Positions 57,619 through 64,000 of a stretch of DNA of 64,000 nt are shown in pieces; within the stretch, counting starts at the first letter, position 1; every line of letters starts with the position of its first letter. The notes under the pieces were generated by a model that worked only from the letters and a program-made list of their open reading frames with translations, was not told the origin of the DNA and searched no databases. This stretch comes from Phaeobacter sp. A36a-5a (GTDB lineage Bacteria; Pseudomonadota; Alphaproteobacteria; Rhodobacterales; Rhodobacteraceae): assembly GCF_037911135.1 (NCBI RefSeq), contig NZ_JBBLYU010000001.1, forward strand, positions 2,170,001-2,234,000, in the 5' to 3' direction. The position numbers and the translations under genes were made by a program.

Positions 57619-58500
57619 TCAGCCGAGGTCTGGCAGATCTACGGTGCCGCGCATCAGAACATAGCCCCGGCCCGCCACCCGCACGCCCTCAATCGCATCC
57701 GCCGGGCCAACCCGCGTCACCACAGCCTGACCGGGACGGCCAAGACCATGTCCCTGCTCGGCAATGAAACGGTCGCGCTCCATCAGACCGTGGTGCCACA
57801 GATAGGCGGCCATGGCGCCGGTCGCCGAGCCTGTAAATGGATCCTCCGGCGGGCTCGGCGGGGCCATCAGCAGCCGCGAGAATGTGTCCCCCTCGGCGGT
57901 GGCACCGCTCAAGGTCACCAGAAACGGTTCCATCATGTCGATACCGTCGGCACCCATTGCCGCCCCCAGCCGGGCCAGCGCCGGCACATCCAGCGTCGCG
58001 GCCTCAAGCGCGGCACGGTCCCGCAACACCGTGATACAGAACGGCAATCCGGTCGACACCCGCTGCGGTCGGCCAACAATCGCCTCCACCGGCAGCGAAA
58101 CCGCCGCCGCGACCAGCTGCGGATCGGCAAATGCGCCGAATTCTGGCGCGATCTGGGTCATTTCAATGAGATCATCCGCCATGCTCACCCGCACCAGACC
58201 GGCTCCGGTCTCCAGCGTGATCACATCGCCCTCCATCAGGCCACGGTCGCGCAAGGCTGCCACGGTGGCAATGGTCGGATGGCCTGCAAAAGGGATCTCG
58301 CGGCTGGCGAGGAAATAGCGCACCCGCACATCGGCAACCTGTGACGGGCCGGTGAAGGTGCATTCCACCAGCGAGGTCTCGCGCACATAGGCCATGCAGA
58401 TCTCATCGCTCAGCCCGGCGCCGCCATGGACCACTGCGCAGCCGTTGCCACCAAAGGCCCGGCCCGAAAAGGCATCTACCCAGTCAAAATCGTATCGCAA
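57619..58500 (-). CDS. PhzF family isomerase/epimerase
   Basis: A 293-residue DapF-fold protein: WVDAFSGRAFGGNGCAVV, VECTFTG, FLASREIPFAGHPTIATVAALRD, and DPFTGSATGAMAAYLWHHG. The catalytic Glu of PhzF is probably in ETSLVECTF. Most family members have unknown substrates. The start is the TTG at LRYDFDW, because GGAGGG lies 5 nt upstream and PhzF proteins begin at this motif; the upstream ATG would add 15 unrelated residues. Confidence 0.88.
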   Translation of the reverse strand: MRYDFDWVDAFSGRAFGGNGCAVVHGGAGLSDEICMAYVRETSLVECTFTGPSQVADVRVRYFLASREIPFAGHPTIATVAALRDRGLMEGDVITLETGAGLVRVSMADDLIEMTQIAPEFGAFADPQLVAAAVSLPVEAIVGRPQRVSTGLPFCITVLRDRAALEAATLDVPALARLGAAMGADGIDMMEPFLVTLSGATAEGDTFSRLLMAPPSPPEDPFTGSATGAMAAYLWHHGLMERDRFIAEQGHGLGRPGQAVVTRVGPADAIEGVRVAGRGYVLMRGTVDLPDLG

Positions 58501-58666
58501 TGTACCCTCCCCGGCGTGATCACGGTCCTGCGTCAGCAAGATCACGCCGCACGCGGCATCGCAAGCGGATTTGGGCCCGGAGTTGCCGCCTGCCCCTTTG
58601 ATTGCACCTGCGCGCAGCGCCTGCCGGACAGCCTGAGAGCCCCGCCGCAGCTGTCACCCACCCAAC

Positions 58667-58693
58667 AAAAAGGGCGCCATGGATATGGCGCCC
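58667..58693 (-). terminator. Terminator of the hsp20 operon
   Basis: A 9-bp stem, GGGCGCCAT with ATGGCGCCC, and a GGAT loop. The minus strand continues TTTTTG. Confidence 0.85.
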
Positions 58694-58747
58694 GATCCGC
58701 TTGCAATCACCTGCGCGGGCGTTGCTCACGCCGTGCGGCAATATCTA

Positions 58748-58972
58748 TTAGTGCACCGGCACCGGCGCATAATCATGCTGCCGCGCCAGAACAAAGGCCA
58801 TTTTCCGGTCGCTGACCAGGGCCAGCTGTTCACCAGCGGCATCATGCACCGCATAGAGGTGGCTGCGCCCGGCGGCACCGGCCTGAACCTCCGCAGGGAG
58901 ATCCGCGACATCAACCGCCTTGACATAGACAATGCGGCTGTCGGCATCGTTGAACTGATAGGCTGTATGCAT
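58748..58972 (-). CDS. DUF1150 family protein
   Basis: A 74-residue protein: RIVYVKAVDVADLPAEVQ...HLYAVHDAAGEQLALVSDRKMAFVLARQHDYAPVPVH. This is the DUF1150 family, found next to small heat-shock genes in alphaproteobacteria. It starts 5 bp after hsp20 and so shares its heat-shock control. The function is unknown; the small size and location suggest a chaperone accessory role. Confidence 0.85.
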   Translation of the reverse strand: MHTAYQFNDADSRIVYVKAVDVADLPAEVQAGAAGRSHLYAVHDAAGEQLALVSDRKMAFVLARQHDYAPVPVH

Positions 58973-58977
58973 CTGTC

Positions 58978-59391
58978 TTACCCCTTCTTGATATTGATCG
59001 TCTGAACCACGGTTTCGGGCCGCGATCGGGTCAGGTCGACATGCAAGAGGCCATTTTCCATAATGGCCTCCCCCACCTCGACCCCATCCGCCAGCACAAA
59101 CATGCGCTGAAACTGCCGCGCGGCAATGCCCCGGTGCAAAAACACCCGGCCATCGCTGTCATCGCTCTGGCGTCCCCGGATGACCAGTTGACGGTCCTCG
59201 ACAGTGATCGCCAGATCCGCCTCGCCGAAGCCGGCCACCGCCAGCGTGATGCGATAGGAATGATCTGAGGTTTGTTCGATATTATAGGGAGGGTAGCCCT
59301 CGTTCCCGGATTTGGCCGAGCGTTCCAAGAGGCGTTCCAGCTGCTCAAATCCCAACATATGCGGATACGAGCCAAGTGTGAGTTTAGACAC
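58978..59391 (-). CDS. Small heat-shock protein Hsp20
   Basis: A 137-residue IbpA-like holdase. The alpha-crystallin domain runs from YNIEQTSDHSYRITLAVAGFGEADLAITVEDRQLVIRG to FVLADGVEVGEAIMENGLLHVDL. The start is GTG, with AAGGA 9 nt before it; the longer frame to an upstream ATG adds a non-family N-terminus. A candidate heat-shock promoter and a hairpin masking the Shine-Dalgarno lie upstream. It is co-transcribed with the DUF1150 gene. Confidence 0.93.
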   Translation of the reverse strand: MSKLTLGSYPHMLGFEQLERLLERSAKSGNEGYPPYNIEQTSDHSYRITLAVAGFGEADLAITVEDRQLVIRGRQSDDSDGRVFLHRGIAARQFQRMFVLADGVEVGEAIMENGLLHVDLTRSRPETVVQTINIKKG

Positions 59392-59396
59392 GGGTT

Positions 59397-59417
59397 TCGT
59401 CCTTGATTCTAAAGCGA
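59397..59417 (-). promoter_or_regulatory. Candidate RNA thermometer hairpin at hsp20
   Basis: In the hsp20 mRNA, UCGCUUU pairs with AAGG-A-CGA across a 6-nt loop, with one bulged A and one G-U pair. The stem hides the AAGGA ribosome site. Such weak, bulged hairpins just before the start are typical of ROSE-like thermometers. Confidence 0.4.
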
Positions 59418-59458
59418 CGTATGGCGACGGCCCCATTATGGCGACCGCTTCCCTAAGA

Positions 59459-59486
59459 ATATGGATGTTTTATCTGTTTTCACAAG
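59459..59486 (-). promoter_or_regulatory. Candidate heat-shock (RpoH) promoter of hsp20
   Basis: On the minus strand, CTTGTG (-35) and CCATAT (-10) are 16 bp apart, close to the alphaproteobacterial RpoH pattern. The start would fall near 59452, giving a leader of about 60 nt. Confidence 0.5.
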
Positions 59487-59569
59487 CCCAAGGCACCGCG
59501 GCGCTGGCGCAAAAGCCTCTAAAAGCGTAATATTCGCCAAAGATTAACCCGCCAGCCGACGAGTCGCCA

Positions 59570-59794
59570 ATGAACGCACCAACCGATATCTCCATGAAAA
59601 CCGATGATGTTTTACAGGTGGAGCTGGAGGTCTTTCGCAGGCAACACCGCGATCTGGACGAAGCAATCGTGGCCCTGCAGGAGCGCGGGACCAGCGATCA
59701 GCTGACCATTCAGCGATTGAAGAAGCAGAAGCTGATCCTGAAAGACAAGATTGCCTTGATCGAAGACCGGCTGACACCGGATATCATCGCCTGA
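59570..59794 (+). CDS. DUF465 (YdcH) family protein
   Basis: A 74-residue, almost all-helical protein: [54 protein letters not shown]. The pattern matches DUF465, short coiled-coil proteins of unknown function. It stands between hsp20 (divergent) and purE. A weak Shine-Dalgarno is present. Confidence 0.85.
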   Translation: MNAPTDISMKTDDVLQVELEVFRRQHRDLDEAIVALQERGTSDQLTIQRLKKQKLILKDKIALIEDRLTPDIIA

Positions 59795-59921
59795 TCCCCC
59801 ATCCAGCCAACGCGCCCGACAGCTCCAATGCCGCATTGCGCGATGCACAGGGTTCTCTATAGTGCGCGCTTCCTCCAACCCAGCGGGTTCGCAGGCCCGC
59901 GGCATGACAGGATCCGAGCCT

Positions 59922-60422
59922 ATGCCAGAGCATACCGCCGACATCAAAGTGGGCATCATCATGGGCAGTCAGTCCGACTGGCCAACCATGAAAGAAGCCG
60001 CCACCCTCCTCGACGAACTGGGCGTGCCTTATGAGGCCAAGATCGTCTCGGCCCATCGCACCCCGGACCGGCTGTGGAGCTATGGCAAATCTGCCGCCGA
60101 ACGTGGTCTGCAGGTGATCATCGCAGGCGCCGGCGGGGCCGCCCACCTCCCCGGTATGGTCGCGTCGAAAACCCGCGTTCCGGTGGTTGGTGTGCCGGTT
60201 CAGACCCGCGCCCTCTCCGGTGTTGATTCGCTTTATTCCATCGTGCAGATGCCCAAGGGCTTCCCGGTTGCGACCATGGCCATCGGCGCCGCCGGTGCAG
60301 CAAATGCCGGATTGATGGCCGCCGGAATTCTGGCCTTGCAGGATCCCGAACTTGCCCGGCGTCTCGACGACTGGCGCGCGGCTCTTTCCGCTTCGATCCC
60401 AGAGGAACCGGTTGATGACTGA
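59922..60422 (+). CDS. purE: 5-(carboxyamino)imidazole ribonucleotide mutase
   Basis: A 166-residue class-I PurE that converts N5-CAIR to CAIR in purine synthesis. The motifs are [22 protein letters not shown] and [14 protein letters not shown]. The ATG before [10 protein letters not shown] has AGGA upstream; ATGs seven and twenty codons earlier are less likely. It overlaps purK by 8 bp. Confidence 0.96.
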   Translation: MPEHTADIKVGIIMGSQSDWPTMKEAATLLDELGVPYEAKIVSAHRTPDRLWSYGKSAAERGLQVIIAGAGGAAHLPGMVASKTRVPVVGVPVQTRALSGVDSLYSIVQMPKGFPVATMAIGAAGAANAGLMAAGILALQDPELARRLDDWRAALSASIPEEPVDD

Positions 60423-61491
60423 TCGTTTGAACACAGGCGCCACCATCGGCATTCTCGGTGGTGGCCAGCTGGGCCGCATGTTGTCGGTCGCCGCCTCCCG
60501 TCTCGGCTTTCGCACGCATATCTTCGAGCCGAGTGCAAATCCCCCGGCCGCAGATGTCGCCCATAAGGTGACAACCGCGAGCTATGAGGACGCGGACGCG
60601 CTGGCAGGCTTTGCCGCCTCTGTTGATGTGATCACCTATGAGTTCGAGAACATCCCGACGTCGGCGCTGGACCTGCTGGAACAGCACAAACCCATCCGCC
60701 CCGGCCGTGAGGCCCTGCGGATCAGCCAGGACCGGTTGACCGAAAAGACCTTTCTGCAGGATCTCGGCCTGAGCACCGCAGCTTTCGCCGATATTGCCGA
60801 TCAGGCCAGCCTCGACGCGGCGCTGGCAACAATCGGCACCCCTTCGATCCTGAAAACCCGCCGCTTCGGTTATGACGGCAAGGGGCAGGCCCGGATCAAG
60901 GCGCCTGATGACGCAGCCACCGCGCTGAGCGAGATGGGAGGCGCCCCTTCGATCCTGGAAGGGTTTGTCACCTTCAGCCATGAGATTTCAGTGATCGCCG
61001 CGCGCGGCGTCAGCGGCGAGATCGCCTGTTTTGATCCCGGTGAGAATGTTCACCGCGACGGCATTCTTCATACAACGACAGTGCCCGCGCGCCTCAGCGC
61101 CGGACAGCGTATGGACGCGGTCCTGATGGCAGGCAAGATCCTGAACGCGCTGGAATATGTGGGCGTCCTCGGGGTCGAACTCTTTGTCACGCCACAGGGG
61201 TTGATCGTGAATGAAATCGCTCCCCGGGTGCATAATTCCGGCCATTGGACGCAGAATGGCTGCGCCGTGGATCAGTTTGAACAACACATCCGCGCAATTG
61301 TTGGCTGGAGCCTTGGCGATGGGCAGCGGCACAGCGATGTGGTGATGGAGAACCTGATCGGTGCCGATGTGGACCGGATCCCTGAGCTGGCTCAGGAAAC
61401 CCGCTGCGCCATCCATCTCTACGGCAAGACCGAAGCCAAGCCGGGCCGCAAGATGGGCCATGTGAACCGGGTGCAGCTGCCACAGACCTGA
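60415..61491 (+). CDS. purK: 5-(carboxyamino)imidazole ribonucleotide synthase
   Basis: A 358-residue ATP-grasp enzyme that carboxylates AIR with bicarbonate and ATP. The motifs are [32 protein letters not shown], and [18 protein letters not shown]. The ATG lies within the end of purE, behind GAGGAACC, so the two are coupled. Its length is normal. Confidence 0.96.
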   Translation: MTDRLNTGATIGILGGGQLGRMLSVAASRLGFRTHIFEPSANPPAADVAHKVTTASYEDADALAGFAASVDVITYEFENIPTSALDLLEQHKPIRPGREALRISQDRLTEKTFLQDLGLSTAAFADIADQASLDAALATIGTPSILKTRRFGYDGKGQARIKAPDDAATALSEMGGAPSILEGFVTFSHEISVIAARGVSGEIACFDPGENVHRDGILHTTTVPARLSAGQRMDAVLMAGKILNALEYVGVLGVELFVTPQGLIVNEIAPRVHNSGHWTQNGCAVDQFEQHIRAIVGWSLGDGQRHSDVVMENLIGADVDRIPELAQETRCAIHLYGKTEAKPGRKMGHVNRVQLPQT

Positions 61492-61495
61492 CTAA

Positions 61496-61540
61496 TTGGG
61501 GCTCTGCCCCAAACCCCGGGATATTTTGAGCCAGAAGATG
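61496..61540. repeat. Hairpin-plus-tail intergenic element after purK
   Basis: A perfect hairpin, TTGGGGC-TCT-GCCCCAA, is followed by ACCCCGGGATATTTTGAG and then CCAGAAGATGG. I recall closely similar sequences after many genes in Rhodobacteraceae genomes, so it is probably one copy of a dispersed repeat that may act as a terminator. Only one copy lies in this window. Confidence 0.45.
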
Positions 61541-61641
61541 GCGGCAGGGCAGTAAAAGCGGCCCCGCCGGTTTTACGCGCCGCAAAGAGGGCCATCCGGC
61601 CTGATGCGCGGCGCTCCCCTCCCGGCGACGCGGCGGATCTG

Positions 61642-62790
61642 TCAGACCAGAAAGCGGCCTGCCACATCGCCGTTCATATAGCTGACCCTGCCGCCCGAGA
61701 GCGTGGCTGCAACACCACCCTGGGCGTCAAGGATCACGAGATCGGCGCGTTGTCCGGGCCTTAGCTCTCCGCGATCCTCCAGCCCGAGGATACGCGCCGG
61801 GCCTGCTGAAACCAGCCTCCAGGCTGAGGCAAAATCCAGAACACCGGTTTTCTCAAGCATCAGAGCCGCCCGGCGCGGACTGGGGTAGTGATAGTCGGAG
61901 GCGAGCGCATCGCAGAGCCCCATGGCGATCAGATCAAGCGCCGAGGCATTGCCCTTGTGTGAGCCTCCGCGCACCACATTGGGTGAGCCGAGGATGACAG
62001 GGTCGCCCGCTGATGTCGCGGCCTCTGCAGCCTCCATTGTTTCGGGAAACTCGGAGATCCGCGCGCCGCGGTGGCGCCAGGTGATGCGGTCATCCGCTGT
62101 ATGGTCATCATGGCTGCCCAAACAGACGCCTGCGGCCTGAAGCTTTGCGGCCAGCTGATCCAGCGCCGCGGGCACTTCGGGTCTGCGGGCATGCATCTGC
62201 TGCAACATCTGCCAGTGAACCTCCGGATTACGCCCTGCCTTGAGCGCCTGGCCGGTCAACCGGGGGGGTTTTTTTCCTTGCGCAAGCCGGTCATGAGGTA
62301 GGTGATCGTTGAAGACGACATAGGGGACCTGCCACCCCGCGATCTGTGCCGGCAGATCATCGTAGGCCTCCAGCAGGTGGATTTCAAACCGCAGCTGCGG
62401 AATCAGATCGGTAACGACACGGGGTTTTGCGGATTTGATCCCTTCAAAGACCTGATCTGCAAAGTCGGGACCGCGCAGCCCCCCCTCCCAGGAGTAGAAC
62501 TGGGCAAGAACACCGGTTGTGATGCCGTTTGCCGCCAGTTCTGCCTCTGCGGCGATCACCCCTTCGACCATCTGTTTCATGGCACCGCGCCGGGGCGCGA
62601 GGTGACGTTCGAACCCATCGCCGTGACAGTCAACGATCCCCGGAAGGATCCGATATCCGGTCAGGTCAATCTGCCGCCCCGCCCGCTCGGCCTGGATCCG
62701 ACCTGCTGCCAGCGCCAGCACACCAGCGCGCTCCATCCCGTCCGGGCGCAGTACATCTGCACCGGTCAATGTCAGTTCAAGCGTGCTCAT
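61642..62790 (-). CDS. phnM: Alpha-D-ribose 1-methylphosphonate 5-triphosphate diphosphatase
   Basis: A 382-residue amidohydrolase of the C-P lyase pathway. Metal-site segments are [20 protein letters not shown] and ASDYHYPSP; the PhnM-specific [15 protein letters not shown] is also clear. It removes pyrophosphate from the ribosyl-phosphonate triphosphate. No other phn gene is seen nearby. Its ATG overlaps the hydrolase stop (ATGA). Confidence 0.9.
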   Translation of the reverse strand: MSTLELTLTGADVLRPDGMERAGVLALAAGRIQAERAGRQIDLTGYRILPGIVDCHGDGFERHLAPRRGAMKQMVEGVIAAEAELAANGITTGVLAQFYSWEGGLRGPDFADQVFEGIKSAKPRVVTDLIPQLRFEIHLLEAYDDLPAQIAGWQVPYVVFNDHLPHDRLAQGKKPPRLTGQALKAGRNPEVHWQMLQQMHARRPEVPAALDQLAAKLQAAGVCLGSHDDHTADDRITWRHRGARISEFPETMEAAEAATSAGDPVILGSPNVVRGGSHKGNASALDLIAMGLCDALASDYHYPSPRRAALMLEKTGVLDFASAWRLVSAGPARILGLEDRGELRPGQRADLVILDAQGGVAATLSGGRVSYMNGDVAGRFLV

Positions 62791-63620
62791 GGCCGGGCCT
62801 CCCCTTGCAGCTGATCCCCATCGGCGCTGCACCGACCACCGGCACAGGCCTCCTCTATCTCACCCGTGATGGACTCAAACCATGTCAGATCGGGGTCAAA
62901 GCGCCCCCTGTCGAGGAAATGCAACGCCTGCGCAATGACCTGCGGATTATTCATCATGAAAGTATGGGTCACGGGCAACACGATGTGATCCGCCATGCCC
63001 TCCAGATATGTGCTCTGCACCGACACCTTGCCGTCATCCGGCCCCGGAATGATGGCCGAAAACACCGGGTTGAGCGAGAAGCGCCCGGCGATGACCCCAA
63101 CCGGGAAACTGGCAGCAGGCAGCTGGTTGGGCAGGCTGTCCTCGCCGGTTCCCAGCTGCAGCCCCGCAGGCCCGTTCAACAGGCCAAAGACCTCCCAGTC
63201 GCCCAGTTCGTCCACCAATTCGCTGCCGTGGTTGGGAGGAGCCAGCATAACCACCCGCCCCAGCGCCTCTGGCCGGTTTTCCCGCAACCAGTGGCGCAGC
63301 AGGATGCCGCCCATCGAATGGGTGATAAAGTGGATCTGCTCGCCTTGCGATATCTGCTCCGCACATTGCCCGACCGCATCCGGCAGCGTCTCCGCGGCAA
63401 GCACCGCCACCGGTTTGTCGGTTGACGGGTACCCGGGTGTCACGACCTTGACGCCGCGCGCCTCCAGCACCTGCCCCATAACCGCCAGCGAGATTTCGCT
63501 GCGCGCCAGACCGTGCAGCAGGATCGCGCAATCTGCACGGGCCAATCCCGGAGCAAGACACAGGATCGCGGCGACACATGCCGAAATACTGGCTAAGAAG
63601 GTGGTGGAATGTCGGGTCAT
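62787..63620 (-). CDS. Exported alpha/beta hydrolase (lipase-like)
   Basis: A 277-residue protein with a Sec signal ([23 protein letters not shown]). The oxyanion region is [10 protein letters not shown], the nucleophile box is THSMGG, a likely acid Asp lies in GPDDGKVSV and the His in LPVTHTFMM. This fits EstA/lipase-class-2-like hydrolases of the periplasm. An ATG 15 codons earlier (63665) has a close GAGGTG; the inner ATG gives a normal signal peptide. It is coupled to phnM. Confidence 0.87.
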   Translation of the reverse strand: MTRHSTTFLASISACVAAILCLAPGLARADCAILLHGLARSEISLAVMGQVLEARGVKVVTPGYPSTDKPVAVLAAETLPDAVGQCAEQISQGEQIHFITHSMGGILLRHWLRENRPEALGRVVMLAPPNHGSELVDELGDWEVFGLLNGPAGLQLGTGEDSLPNQLPAASFPVGVIAGRFSLNPVFSAIIPGPDDGKVSVQSTYLEGMADHIVLPVTHTFMMNNPQVIAQALHFLDRGRFDPDLTWFESITGEIEEACAGGRCSADGDQLQGEARP

Positions 63621-63718
63621 TGTGCTCGCGGTCTCAAGGGGTCGTGACACCGCAGATAGGGGCATTTCACCTCAACGGAAAGAGCAGACCGCGATTCCCG
63701 GAGCCGTGACGCGGCGCC

Positions 63719-64000
63719 TTAGCCCTCTTTGCCCGCCGGGATGCCCGCCGCCCGCCTGCGCCCCGGCCCAGACAGGACGACGATTGCAATACCGGCCAGA
63801 ACAGCGATCGCGCCAATGGTCAGCTGCAGGCCAATCACCTCTCCCAGCACAACCGCACCGGCGAGGATCGCGATCACCGGCACCGACAGCTGAACCGTGG
63901 CAGCCACGGCGGGCGCAAGCTGTGGCAAGACGTGATACCAGAGCGCATAGCCAAGGCCCGAGGTTACTGCGCCGGACACAATGGCCAGCACCACGCCCCA
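63719..64000 (-). CDS. DMT/EamA family transporter, C-terminal part (cut by window edge)
   Basis: The last 93 residues of an exporter with three to four helices: SGLGYALWYHVLPQLAPAVAATVQLSVPVIAILAGAVVLGE is the typical second EamA repeat, followed by a charged tail. The N-terminal part is beyond the window. The substrate is unknown. Confidence 0.85.
   Translation of the reverse strand, partial: WGVVLAIVSGAVTSGLGYALWYHVLPQLAPAVAATVQLSVPVIAILAGAVVLGEVIGLQLTIGAIAVLAGIAIVVLSGPGRRRAAGIPAGKEG

Overview
The window is a piece of a high-GC alphaproteobacterial chromosome. It carries gcrA, Rhodobacterales families (DUF1467, DUF6455, DUF1150 beside hsp20, stand-alone Hint), an lrp/trxB pair and a 569-residue Sat-CysC module. 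Together these point to the Roseobacter group of Rhodobacteraceae (Phaeobacter/Ruegeria/Leisingera-like); the exact genus is inference. About 68 protein genes are supported. No rRNA, tRNA, CRISPR array or insertion sequence was seen.

Layout. 1-7.5 kb: the 5' end of argD, a zinc-ribbon gene divergent from a merR gene, a DMT exporter, an ABC-2 permease, gcrA, a YHS protein, yghU and an sseB/uracil-DNA-glycosylase pair. 7.7-12.4 kb: an export/precursor operon for a Kdo-containing surface polysaccharide (kpsT-like ATPase, kpsE-like protein, kdsA, phosphohexomutase). 12.5-24.3 kb: asmA, rimO, a low-GC islet with one PD-(D/E)XK nuclease-like gene, a DCC protein, two DUF6455 genes, an IMPACT/M48 pair, small conserved genes, a nitroreductase/EI24 pair, DUF1467/mce, and a response regulator with a 46-residue membrane protein. 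24.25-24.45 kb is a convergent gap with 28-bp-period degenerate repeats.

24.5-35 kb: a DUF1800/DUF1501 pair, aspS, pabB/pabC and carB. 35-42.4 kb: a secreted trypsin-like protease, a marR/adaptor/RND-pump operon and a KASIII-type enzyme. 42.4-52.9 kb: arsH with an HTH-like gene, tdk, ybjN-proC-csaA-hydroxyacid dehydrogenase, ubiK divergent from lgt-midA-pgeF, a 50-residue protein, a Hint protein and lrp. 53-64 kb: trxB/rraB, a MarR-EPS/Sat/CysC fusion facing a GT10 glycosyltransferase/phzF pair, DUF1150/hsp20, DUF465, purE-purK, phnM with a lipase-like hydrolase, and a truncated DMT transporter.

The most noteworthy items are three. The first is the in-frame fusion of an EPS-associated MarR-type regulator to a PAPS-forming Sat-CysC enzyme, behind a promoter packed with inverted repeats and near a GT10 gene. 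The second is the lone low-GC PD-(D/E)XK/QxxxY protein. The third is the 28-bp-period repeat. Genes lie in short, tightly overlapping operons (ATGA, GTGA and TTGA junctions), and TTG starts are unusually well supported at three genes.
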